From Anabaena catenula FACHB-362 (GTDB lineage Bacteria; Cyanobacteriota; Cyanobacteriia; Cyanobacteriales; Nostocaceae): DNA of 64,000 nt. Where the stretch lies: positions 20,001-84,000 of the forward strand of contig NZ_JACJTQ010000027.1 in the NCBI RefSeq assembly GCF_014698735.1, in the 5' to 3' direction. Positions 27,951 through 35,437 of the stretch are shown one piece after another (positions within the stretch are counted from its first letter, which is position 1; every line of letters starts with the position of its first letter). A program made the translations under genes and the position numbers. The notes beneath the pieces are model-generated. The model was not told the DNA's origin. It did no database searches and saw nothing but the letters and a program-made list of their open reading frames with translations.

Positions 27951-28190
27951 ATGGCAAGTATTAAACTGTCTGAACTGCAAGCAACTGGTTCTGAATTATT
28001 CCAAGATTCCGAAAGCTTTCTCAACGACATGAGCGATGTCAATTCCATCTACGGTGGATATTATGACAGCGGCGCGAGCGATATTTCCACATTCACCAAA
28101 TTGGCTGAAGCCTTCGTTAATGTATATGCAATTGGTCATATCGCTTACTTAGCTAAGTCCTATAGCCACAGCGATGGTTACGGCTACTAA
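27951..28190 (+). CDS. Double-glycine leader RiPP precursor, tandem copy 1
   Basis: A 79-residue peptide. The leader MASIKLSELQATGSELFQDS continues ESFLNDMSDVNSIYGG, ending at Gly-Gly (36-residue leader). Leaders of this LQ-x-G-SELF-D-ESFL type are found in cyanobacterial peptides next to C39 exporters. The 43-residue core starts YYDSGASDIST, has a hydrophobic middle (AEAFVNVYAIGHIAYLAKSY) and a Gly/Tyr-rich tail SHSDGYGY that the other two copies lack. No Cys is present; eight Ser/Thr are available for dehydration. The ribosome binding site TTTTAGGAGGAAATT is identical in all three copies. Confidence 0.8.
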   Translation: MASIKLSELQATGSELFQDSESFLNDMSDVNSIYGGYYDSGASDISTFTKLAEAFVNVYAIGHIAYLAKSYSHSDGYGY

Positions 28191-28243
28191 TAGCTTTGTT
28201 GCTGACTTCAAATTACTGAAAACAAGTCTTTTAGGAGGAAATT

Positions 28244-28474
28244 ATGGCAAGTATTAAACTGTCTGAACTGCAAGCAACTGGTTCTGAATTATTTCAAGAT
28301 TCCGAAAGCTTTCTCAACGACATGAGCGATGTCAATTCCATCTACGGTGGATATTATGGCAGCGGCGCGAGCGATATTTCCACATTCACCAAATTGGCTG
28401 AAGCTTTTGTAAATGTATATGGCATTGGTCATATCGCTTACTTAGCTAAGTCCTACAGCGACAGCAAGTACTAA
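28244..28474 (+). CDS. Double-glycine leader RiPP precursor, tandem copy 2
   Basis: A 76-residue peptide whose leader is identical to copy 1. The core begins YYGSGASDIST and differs from copy 1 by Asp-to-Gly and Ala-to-Gly changes, plus a shorter tail (DSKY). The upstream 50 bp, including AAAACAAGTCTTTTAGGAGG, is repeated before each copy, so whole 284-293 bp gene units were duplicated. Retention of the leader with substitutions in the core is the usual pattern for RiPP precursor families. Confidence 0.8.
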   Translation: MASIKLSELQATGSELFQDSESFLNDMSDVNSIYGGYYGSGASDISTFTKLAEAFVNVYGIGHIAYLAKSYSDSKY

Positions 28475-28527
28475 TAGCTTTGTCGCTGACTTTAAATTAC
28501 TGAAAACAAGTCTTTTAGGAGGAAATT

Positions 28528-28758
28528 ATGGCAAGTATTAAACTCTCAGAACTACAAGCAACTGGTTCTGAATTATTCCAAGATTCCGAAAGCTTTCTCA
28601 ACGAAATGAGCGATGTCAATTCCATCTACGGTGGATATTATGGCAGCGATGTTAGCGATATTTCCACATTAACAAAATTGGCTGAAGCTTTTGTAAATGT
28701 ATATGGCATTGGTCATATCACTTACTTAGCTAAGTCCTACAGCGACAGCAAGTACTAA
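28528..28758 (+). CDS. Double-glycine leader RiPP precursor, tandem copy 3
   Basis: A 76-residue peptide. The leader has Glu instead of Asp before MSDVNS; the core begins YYGSDVSDISTLT and has Ile-Thr in place of Ile-Ala in the hydrophobic middle, otherwise as copy 2. It is the last of the array, and about 30 bp after its stop begins a long rod-like hairpin. Variable core positions are 3, 5-6, 12, 24 and 29 relative to the cut, which could tune specificity. Confidence 0.8.
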   Translation: MASIKLSELQATGSELFQDSESFLNEMSDVNSIYGGYYGSDVSDISTLTKLAEAFVNVYGIGHITYLAKSYSDSKY

Positions 28759-28787
28759 TAGCTTTGTAGTTTACTACTGAGCTAGAC

Positions 28788-28866
28788 GGCTCTCTTGGGA
28801 TTAAAGGTAAATATAATTTATGTTATTCACATAAATTCTCTGAATTACCACTAAACCAAGAGAGCC
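28788..28866 (+). ncRNA. Rod-like hairpin between precursor genes (cis-regulatory candidate)
   Basis: Three nested helices: GGCTCTCTTGG (28788-28798) with CCAAGAGAGCC (28856-28866), perfect over 11 bp; GGTAA (28806) with TTACC (28845); AATTTATG (28815-28822) with CATAAATT (28830-28837) around a 7-base loop. No T run follows, so it is not a standard terminator. It sits between precursor copy 3 and the fourth leader peptide, and could set the ratio of precursor to enzyme mRNA by attenuation, stabilisation of the upstream transcript or RNase III cleavage. Confidence 0.6.
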
Positions 28867-28901
28867 TGTTAAAAACAATCCCATTTTTCAAAATTAAATA
28901 A

Positions 28902-29117
28902 ATGGCACGAATCATCATTGCTGATCTGCATCCTCTCGATTCAGAAGTGTTTCTTAATGAACTAACTACTCTGGATTCTCAATCTGTGTTTGGTGGTCAA
29001 GATAACTATCGTCCTCAAATTGTAGAAGTTGGTGTTAAGGCTCTTGAGTTTATCTTGGTGATTGCAGCTATCGATGCTATTTCGTTTCTAACAACTTCAT
29101 TCATAAACAAGGATTAG
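28902..29117 (+). CDS. Double-glycine leader RiPP precursor, divergent fourth peptide
   Basis: A 71-residue peptide related to the tandem copies through its leader (MARIIIADLHPLDSEVFLNE then LTTLDSQSVFGG). The 39-residue core starts QDNYRPQIVEVG and then is strongly hydrophobic (ALEFILVIAAIDAISFLTTSF), ending in Lys-Asp. It has no Cys and four Ser/Thr. It lacks the strong ribosome binding site of the tandem copies and lies beyond the hairpin, so lower expression is likely. It may be a partner peptide, an immunity peptide or a second product. Confidence 0.65.
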   Translation: MARIIIADLHPLDSEVFLNELTTLDSQSVFGGQDNYRPQIVEVGVKALEFILVIAAIDAISFLTTSFINKD

Positions 29118-29187
29118 GACTAATTTAGTCTATTTTTTCGATAAAAAACCAGTTCAAATCAGACTTTCTTAAGTTTGAATTTTTCAT

Positions 29188-29295
29188 ATGACCAACAAAA
29201 TTTGGTATACGATTGCGACTGGAATAGCCTCATGGTGTCTTTATGGTTTATTGATACAACAACAGCAATTTATCAATAGTTTCATCATCATTTGA
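29188..29295 (+). CDS. Possible 35-residue membrane peptide before the kinase gene
   Basis: ATG at 29188, MTNKIWYTIATGIASWCLYG followed by LLIQQQQFINSFIII, stop four bases before the next gene. It has one predicted membrane span and the only Cys among the small peptides of this locus. There is no good ribosome binding site. The tight spacing suggests translational coupling with the kinase gene, but a chance frame is possible. Confidence 0.35.
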   Translation: MTNKIWYTIATGIASWCLYGLLIQQQQFINSFIII

Positions 29296-29299
29296 TCCT

Positions 29300-30478
29300 A
29301 TGCCATTTATCTTAAGCTCTCAAAATGTTTTTAACTATCTAATTTCTCAAGGACTGTGTAATCAGCAAGAACAGTCATTGAGTAAAATTGAGCTAAAATC
29401 TGCCAAAAACTTTAACTTATTAGTCAGCTTACCCGATGGTCGTCAACTTCTGGTGAAACAAGAACGTCTCAACCGAGAAGGTAAAACTCGTGGTGAGTTC
29501 TTCGACGAATGGCAAGTTCATAATTTTTGCCGGACATTCCCAGAAATTAGTCATCTACGCTCATATTTATCAGAAGCGATTCATTTTGACGCTGAAAATT
29601 CCATCATTGTTTTCAATTATCTCAATGACTATCGTGATCTGAGTGAATTTTATACTCAAGAAAATCTGTTCTCCACTGATATTTCTCAGTCAATTGGAGC
29701 GACTTTAGCATCAATTCATCGTTTAACTCTCAATCATCAAGACTATCGGGACTTCTTCCAAAAGACCGAGAATACAACAAATATTACAAGTTCTAACCTG
29801 TCAGGAGAATTAAATAGAATTACACCAGAAGTATTTGGCATGGTTCCTGCTGATGGGTTGAAATTTTTTACACTCTATCAACGTTACGATAATCTTGGAA
29901 AAGCGATCGCAAATTTGAGTGCTACTTTTACCCCTTGTTGTTTAACTCACAATGATCTCAAGCTGAACAATATTCTGATCTCCTTAAATTGGGAAACCAT
30001 AATTGACCACCAATCACCCTTGAGTGACAGTATAATTCGCCTCATTGACTGGGAACGCGCTACTTGGGGAGATCCTGCTAGTGATTTAGGAGCAATAATT
30101 GCTAGTTATCTACAAATTTGGCTACACAGTATGGTAACTAGTAAAACGATACCGATTGAAGAGTCTTTACGTTTAGCGGCGATTCCCTTACAACTGCTAC
30201 AACCTTCCCTCACATCTTTGGTAACCGCATATTTGGCTAACTTCCCGGAAATTATAGAGCTTCGTCCTGATTTCTTGCCGCTAGTTGTACAATTCTGCGG
30301 GTTTTCCTTAATTAGGTCTATTCAAGCAATACTGCAACATGAGAGAACTTTTGGTAATTCGGGTATCTGCATTCTCCAAGTGGCCAAGAGTTTATTATGT
30401 CGCCCCCAACCATCTATCATCACCATTTTTGGGATGGAAACATCAGACTTAATTCCCACAAGCTTATCTCCAGCTTAA
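29300..30478 (+). CDS. APH-fold phosphotransferase, likely RiPP Ser/Thr kinase (LxmK/TvaC-like)
   Basis: A 392-residue protein of the aminoglycoside phosphotransferase (choline-kinase-like) family. Seen: a likely ATP-binding Lys53 in LLVKQ; the catalytic loop LTHNDLKLNNIL with Asp219 and Asn224; and the metal-binding RLIDWERATWGDPASDLG with Asp250. Followed after 26 bp by a HopA1-family gene and preceded by leader peptides. In thioviridamide (TvaC/TvaD) and class V lanthipeptide (LxmK/LxmY) pathways such a pair phosphorylates Ser/Thr of the precursor and eliminates phosphate to make Dha/Dhb. Assignment to that role is inference from gene neighbourhood; a small-molecule kinase is the alternative. 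Confidence 0.8.
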   Translation: MPFILSSQNVFNYLISQGLCNQQEQSLSKIELKSAKNFNLLVSLPDGRQLLVKQERLNREGKTRGEFFDEWQVHNFCRTFPEISHLRSYLSEAIHFDAENSIIVFNYLNDYRDLSEFYTQENLFSTDISQSIGATLASIHRLTLNHQDYRDFFQKTENTTNITSSNLSGELNRITPEVFGMVPADGLKFFTLYQRYDNLGKAIANLSATFTPCCLTHNDLKLNNILISLNWETIIDHQSPLSDSIIRLIDWERATWGDPASDLGAIIASYLQIWLHSMVTSKTIPIEESLRLAAIPLQLLQPSLTSLVTAYLANFPEIIELRPDFLPLVVQFCGFSLIRSIQAILQHERTFGNSGICILQVAKSLLCRPQPSIITIFGMETSDLIPTSLSPA

Positions 30479-30503
30479 ATCCACCCTAGACTCTAATAGA
30501 CCC

Positions 30504-31601
30504 ATGCAACTATTAAATTCCCTACACAGTCAACTTTCAGAGTTGCCAGAGCCATTGCAGACATCGCTACAAGATATGGTGAATCAGATTACAATTGAAT
30601 CCCACCACTGTATCAAGCATCCAGAGTACAAATCCTTAGAATTGCCAGAGTCAGTCGTCTCTCGTTTTGAGCAGTTACCGTTGGAGATGCAGCAACAGCA
30701 TTTGAAGTTACAACTGCGTAATTTTCTATACAGTGCTTATTATAACGCCGCTTCAAAACCTAACATCGGCTCTGACTCTATAGAAACAAATGATAAATTG
30801 GAGCAAAATCTCGAAAATAACAGCTTATTCGGCGTAGATTTAGAATTTTATGATCGGTTGCATACCAGGAACAAAAGCGAAGGCTACTGGAGTCATAACT
30901 GGCAGGTAGTCAGGGAAGAAACGGATAGCACATTGGCAGTGCAGAAGAATGGGTTAACATTGCACGTTGATCCCAACTTGCATGTGTTACCAACGAACCA
31001 AGAGGTAACTGTTGGCAAGTTTGTATCTATTAGAATGCCTAAGAATGTGGTACAAAACGGATTTTATATGGCAGTAGCTAATGCAGGCTCCCAAAATAAT
31101 CATGAGATTACACGAGTTTACTTTAATTTAACACCAGAAGGGGCGGCATCAGTTATGGAAAGTTTAACAGACCAACTAAATAAAATCCCGATTTCCTTTT
31201 CCTTTAAAGCGCTATATAATCCCTCCGATTATAGACGTTATGACTCAGCCGTGCTTTACTTTAATAAAGGTCAATATGATGTAGTTAACACAGTATTAAA
31301 AAGGGTCTATACAGAAAATGAATCCTATTTTTTGGAGCAAGTACCTTTGTTTACTAAGCTATTAGCACCAGGTTTAGCTTGCGCTGAAGAACCAGACCAA
31401 AAATTTGGGGAACAAGAAAGTTTTGGTACCCATCGCTGTCAAATTATCGCTAATGGTTTAATTGCTGCTTGGCAGCAAGGTGAGAATACTCCAGAAGGTC
31501 GGTTGGCATCCATTATCAAACATTTTTCATTACAGAAAATTCAATTGCAACGTCCTTATCTCAATGCTAAGTCTAAGGATATTTACACTCCATTGTGGTA
31601 A
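30504..31601 (+). CDS. HopA1-family protein, likely RiPP phospho-Ser/Thr lyase (LxmY/TvaD-like)
   Basis: A 365-residue protein. The region from YWSHNWQVVREE (about 130) through FVSIRMPKN, GFYMAVANAG, RVYFNLTPEGA, ISFSFKALYNPSDYRRYDSA, and VPLFTKLLAPGLACAEEP to ESFGTHRCQIIANGLIAAW is the pattern of the T3SS effector HopA1 family as found in cyanobacteria. HopA1-like proteins in RiPP clusters remove phosphate from phosphorylated Ser/Thr, and LxmY may also close rings. Here it follows the kinase by 26 bp, so they are one transcript. There is no effector secretion context, so a RiPP role fits better than the name. Catalytic residues cannot be assigned by eye. Confidence 0.8.
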   Translation: MQLLNSLHSQLSELPEPLQTSLQDMVNQITIESHHCIKHPEYKSLELPESVVSRFEQLPLEMQQQHLKLQLRNFLYSAYYNAASKPNIGSDSIETNDKLEQNLENNSLFGVDLEFYDRLHTRNKSEGYWSHNWQVVREETDSTLAVQKNGLTLHVDPNLHVLPTNQEVTVGKFVSIRMPKNVVQNGFYMAVANAGSQNNHEITRVYFNLTPEGAASVMESLTDQLNKIPISFSFKALYNPSDYRRYDSAVLYFNKGQYDVVNTVLKRVYTENESYFLEQVPLFTKLLAPGLACAEEPDQKFGEQESFGTHRCQIIANGLIAAWQQGENTPEGRLASIIKHFSLQKIQLQRPYLNAKSKDIYTPLW

Positions 31602-31671
31602 TTAAACCATATTAAATATGCTTGAAATTGATTAAGCATATTTAATGACATACCATAATTGTTGGCACTAT

Positions 31672-31735
31672 AGCAGGAGTCAGGAGTCAGGAGTCAGGAG
31701 ACGCTTCGCAGACCTTCGGTTCAGGAGTCAGGAGT
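31672..31735. repeat. CAGGAGT 7-bp tandem repeat
   Basis: CAGGAGT runs, interrupted by GACGCTTCGCAGACCTTCGG, between the HopA1-family gene and the HetP-like gene. The left flank CTATAGCAGGAGTCAGG is the same as at the end of the window (63894 onwards). Confidence 0.9.
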
Positions 31736-31842
31736 AAAACCCTCTTGTAGTGGGAGTTTCATTATCAATTGATGTCCTAACTACCCTGTCCACGGCTATA
31801 AGTAAAGTTGATAGTTTCAGTTTAAATTCAAGAGGTAATGGT

Positions 31843-32145
31843 ATGATTAAACAAAATTTTGAGCAAAATAAACGGCTAGATAAGATATTTAAACATACAC
31901 AATTTCAACAGATTATCAAAGCCATTATTCTGGGTAACTATTCTTGGGCTTGTGTTTTATTTCTTCATTTTTCAGGTTATGATCCTCTAGAATACATACC
32001 CCATGAAACCTACAGCAACTTATTGAAAGAAAACTGTATTTTAGGTGAAGATAATCATCATGACACTGATGAGCAAAAAGTCAAACTATCCAATATTAAA
32101 TTAAGCTGGATTAAATCGAGTAACAGTAAACATAGCTCTAAATAA
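31843..32145 (+). CDS. HetP-like protein
   Basis: About 100 residues from the ATG at 31843, chosen over a GTG at 31750 because AGAGGTAATGGT precedes it. The core FQQIIKAIILGNYSWACVLFL and SGYDPLEYIPHETYSNLLKEN aligns closely with HetP, the heterocyst commitment protein (there GKYSWACVL...[16 protein letters not shown]). Anabaena has several HetP-like paralogues that modulate commitment. It is transcribed with or near the RiPP enzymes and converges on the export genes. The C-terminus is a short, basic, unrelated tail. Confidence 0.85.
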   Translation: MIKQNFEQNKRLDKIFKHTQFQQIIKAIILGNYSWACVLFLHFSGYDPLEYIPHETYSNLLKENCILGEDNHHDTDEQKVKLSNIKLSWIKSSNSKHSSK

Positions 32146-32295
32146 ATTGTAGGTATTGGGCAATTTCAAAAACCAGATTTACACAGTTTCTGCAATGCCT
32201 GATAGTTAATAATCTGCCGAGAATCTCTTATTAATTAGTTAGAGGTTCTCGGCTTTATGATTAGTAACGTCTCTTAATAAAAAATTTAGCTGTTA

Positions 32296-32375
32296 TATCA
32301 AGTCCGGCTAATTGCTGTTGAAAAAACTCGACCCGTCCCCCTCTAATGATCAGTATTTAACCGGACATTATAATA
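32296..32375. mobile_element. Short MITE-like repeat with AAGTCCGG/CCGGACATT ends
   Basis: ATCAAGTCCGGCTAA at the left and TTAACCGGACATTATA at the right are inverted relatives; the inside contains GACCCGTCCCC and ATGATCAGTATT. Relatives occur near 15645-15715 and (inverted) near 22778. Confidence 0.6.
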
Positions 32376-33161
32376 TTAGCTGGCCTCACTTAATATTCCG
32401 GGAGAAGATTGAGGATGTGTTTCTTCTACTAGCTTGGCGACAATTTCTAATGTTGTAATTTGTTGTTGTACCCAATTTGTAAATAAATCGCCCATAATTT
32501 TTAGGCGCGTTTGTTCATTTAACTGTGGCTTAATAATTTCCTCAACCATCAATATATGCGCTCCTTTAGGTGTAATTATTGGCTTGAGAATTTGCGGTGG
32601 ATTTGCAGCAAAAATAGCGGCAGCAATTTCTGGTCTAAAATCGCTACGTTGCTGGATACCTTGATATCCTCCTGCACGACGAAGTTCTGGATTTGGGATA
32701 TATTGACGAGCAATTTCTTGGAAAGTTATTTCTCCTTCTTGTAAAGCATAAAATATTTCTAGAGCTAAATCTTCATCATCTAATATCACTTCATAGGTAG
32801 CTGCCCCAGTGTAATCTAGTTGATGAGCATAAAAAAATGGTTCAACTTTATCAGCAAATAAATGATTTGCTAATTTTGCAGATAATAAGTTAGTATGAGC
32901 TATTTCTTCAAAGTTATCCAAAGAAAGATGATATTTTTCTAACCATGCCCAGGTTTCCTCTGCTTTAATCAATTTGTTAGCTAATCTCAGGCTATCTGCT
33001 GCCTGTTGCAGTTCTTCTATCTCGATTTTAATACCTTCTTTGACAGCAGTATCAGCAATAATTTTTCTGGTAGCGATCGCTTCTAGTAAGTTAGGAATTT
33101 GGCAAGATATTTTGATATGGTAAAGAATATCTTCAGGAGAAACAATTACCAGCTTGGACAT
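32376..33161 (-). CDS. Parvulin-type peptidyl-prolyl isomerase associated with the exporter
   Basis: A 261-residue protein with a SurA-like helical N-terminal part and a rotamase domain at about 120-215 (TYEVILDDEDLALEIFYAL, EIARQYIPNPELRRAGGYQG, PIITPKGAHILMVEEI). There is no signal peptide, so it is probably cytoplasmic. Proteins of this type regularly follow the C39-ABC exporter and HlyD genes in Nostocales; they may keep substrate peptides in an export-competent form. It is the last gene of the leftward export module. Confidence 0.82.
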   Translation of the reverse strand: MSKLVIVSPEDILYHIKISCQIPNLLEAIATRKIIADTAVKEGIKIEIEELQQAADSLRLANKLIKAEETWAWLEKYHLSLDNFEEIAHTNLLSAKLANHLFADKVEPFFYAHQLDYTGAATYEVILDDEDLALEIFYALQEGEITFQEIARQYIPNPELRRAGGYQGIQQRSDFRPEIAAAIFAANPPQILKPIITPKGAHILMVEEIIKPQLNEQTRLKIMGDLFTNWVQQQITTLEIVAKLVEETHPQSSPGILSEAS

Positions 33162-33582
33162 AATCTAATTCCTTCAATGATACCAATTTTTGTTTGTGAA
33201 TTTTAACTTCCGATTTCGGCTAAATGTTGGCTAGGTAGTTTGAACAGGTAGAAACAATTCTAGTTATAGCAATTTGGTATTATTCTCTTAATTTTATATG
33301 GTAAACAAGAATTATTGAGGCATTTCAATAATATTAGATTTAATTAATTTATGAAAAAATATCTCTATCTCCTGATAGATAAAAAAGTTAATGAAAAATG
33401 ATGATATGATGATATATTTTTGTGAGGAAAAAACTTTATCTGGGCAAAATAAACTAAAAAAAATCTATAATTTTAAGTAATTTAAATGTTAACTGCTAAC
33501 ATTGCTATGTTAACAGTCAACAACCCCAACAATTAAGTGTATTGATCATCTACTTACTGAAGTTAGACTTAATGGCTAATTA
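33162..33582. other. AT-rich gap in the export module
   Basis: No gene seen in 420 bp of strongly AT-rich sequence between the HlyD and parvulin genes, so the parvulin gene probably has its own promoter. Confidence 0.5.
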
Positions 33583-35109
33583 CTAAAGCTCTAGCCCGTT
33601 ATTTTGTAGCTTTTTAAACGGGTCTAAGATAAAGTCAATAACTCGACGCTGACGAACAATTACTTCAGCAGTTGCTGTTTGCCCAGGTGTTAAGAGGATA
33701 CGTTTGTTGCCAACTTGAATATAAGGTTGTTCCAATGCAATTTCTACCTCATAACTTTCTTGACGATTGGGGCTATTTTCCTGAATTTTTGAGTTAGGTG
33801 AAATCCATGTAACGCGCCCTTGGACTACCCCATATTCTTGGAAAGGATAAGCATCAAACTTGATTTTAACTGGCATTCCCACCTTGACAAAACCACTTTG
33901 TTGGCTAGCCATTTGTGCTTTCAAGATTAAAGCAGCATTTTTAGGTGCAATTTGAGCTATCATTTGTCCGGGTTGAACAACAGATCCTGGCTTTTTAATG
34001 GGTAATTCAAAGATTATGCCATCAATAGGCGATCGCACTACGCGTTGCTGTAACTGCAATTGCAATGATGTAATCTGGCTCTTGGTTTGAGCAATTTCTG
34101 ATTTAATAGTAGTAACTTGTGTTTGCAAATCCTTAAGCTGTTCCTGGTTTTTCAGTAACGTCAATTTACCTGCCTGAACCACGCTTTGATAGCTACTTTC
34201 CTCTTCTTGTAAGCGGAGTTTTGCCTGCTCAATATCTGACCTGGCTTGATTCATAATTGACTGATAGCGACTCAATTCTTCTTGTAAACGCAACTGAGTT
34301 TGTTGAATATTAGCTTTTGCTTCTTCCTGCAAACGTTGACTTTCTTCCGCTGTCTTTTCCAATTCCACAACTTTGGTTTGGGGAATTACACCTTGTTGTA
34401 AAAGTAGACGATAGCGTGAAACTTCTAAAAAATCTCGACTCAAACGACTTTTGGCTAACCTATGAGCAATTTGGTTAGAATTTATGCTTTGTTTTACCTG
34501 ATCAACTTGAGCTAATTTTTCCAATTTTTGCAAATTATATGCACTATTTTTAGCATCCAAATTTTGTCGTGCCTGATTAAGTTGAGCTAATTTTTCTAAT
34601 TTTTGAGATTGATTTTGTTGTTCTTGGATATTAATCGCCAGCAATACTTGATTTTTGAGTAATTCCAATTGTGCTTGGCGATTTACTAACCCTTCTAGCT
34701 TGGCTTGTGTTTGTTGCAATTCTGTTCGCAAAACATCAGATTCCATCTCCACTAAAACCTGTCCGGCTTTAACGGTTGTGCCTTCTTGAAAATTGACAGC
34801 GATGACACTACCAGTGACTGCACTATCTATTTTTTGGGTTGCACCTTTGGGTTCAATTCGTCCACTAGCATTTCCTGTTTCATCAACTTGGGCAAACATT
34901 GTCCAGGGTAGGGCTATTGCTGTAAAGCTAATTAGCAAATACAACATTGAGCGTGTCCATGCTTTCGGTAAAGCATCTAATAATTCTTCAGTTCCATAAA
35001 ACCAGTCCTTTGGTTTATCTGTTGTCTGTTTCTCATTTTGAATGGTAGAAGATTGAGCCTGTCCGGATATGACAAAGGCTGATGATGAATTGTAAGTTGA
35101 TTGTGGCAT
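33583..35109 (-). CDS. HlyD-family membrane fusion (periplasmic adaptor) protein
   Basis: A 508-residue adaptor of type I secretion. A cytoplasmic N-tail precedes one membrane segment (MLYLLISFTAIALPWTMFAQV, about 55-75), then a first biotinyl-lipoyl half (SVIAVNFQEGTTVKAGQVLVE), a long coiled coil rich in Gln, Leu and Glu (about 125-355), the second half-motif (VRSPIDGIIFELPIKKPGSVV) and a beta-barrel domain. It connects the ABC exporter encoded just upstream to an outer-membrane TolC-type channel, which is not in this window. The gap to the exporter gene is 328 bp and contains tandem repeats. Confidence 0.93.
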   Translation of the reverse strand: MPQSTYNSSSAFVISGQAQSSTIQNEKQTTDKPKDWFYGTEELLDALPKAWTRSMLYLLISFTAIALPWTMFAQVDETGNASGRIEPKGATQKIDSAVTGSVIAVNFQEGTTVKAGQVLVEMESDVLRTELQQTQAKLEGLVNRQAQLELLKNQVLLAINIQEQQNQSQKLEKLAQLNQARQNLDAKNSAYNLQKLEKLAQVDQVKQSINSNQIAHRLAKSRLSRDFLEVSRYRLLLQQGVIPQTKVVELEKTAEESQRLQEEAKANIQQTQLRLQEELSRYQSIMNQARSDIEQAKLRLQEEESSYQSVVQAGKLTLLKNQEQLKDLQTQVTTIKSEIAQTKSQITSLQLQLQQRVVRSPIDGIIFELPIKKPGSVVQPGQMIAQIAPKNAALILKAQMASQQSGFVKVGMPVKIKFDAYPFQEYGVVQGRVTWISPNSKIQENSPNRQESYEVEIALEQPYIQVGNKRILLTPGQTATAEVIVRQRRVIDFILDPFKKLQNNGLEL

Positions 35110-35300
35110 AACTAATCTTCAATTTTGAATTGTGGATTATTTTTTTATTAACTTCGACTACACAGAAAACCCCTAATTAACACTAAATAAAAAATCTTGC
35201 ACACATAATAGAGACGTTATATGCAACGTCTCTACATTTGATTGAAAGTCAGGTATAAATGGATAATTCATGAGTACTTGCCAGGTAATTTGTAAGAATT

Positions 35301-35388
35301 CAGGAGTCAGGAGTCAGGAGTCAGGAGGAAGAAGGAAGAAGAATATTTTTCTCTTCTGTTAAGAGTTCCCTGTTCCCTGTTCCCTGCT
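35301..35388. repeat. CAGGAGT and TTCCCTG tandem repeats
   Basis: CAGGAGT is repeated at 35301-35327 and TTCCCTG at about 35366-35388, inside the gap between the exporter and HlyD genes. Confidence 0.85.
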
Positions 35389-35437
35389 ATATCAAATATT
35401 CTGTATCCTGAATCCTTACGGTAATTTACCTGATTTA

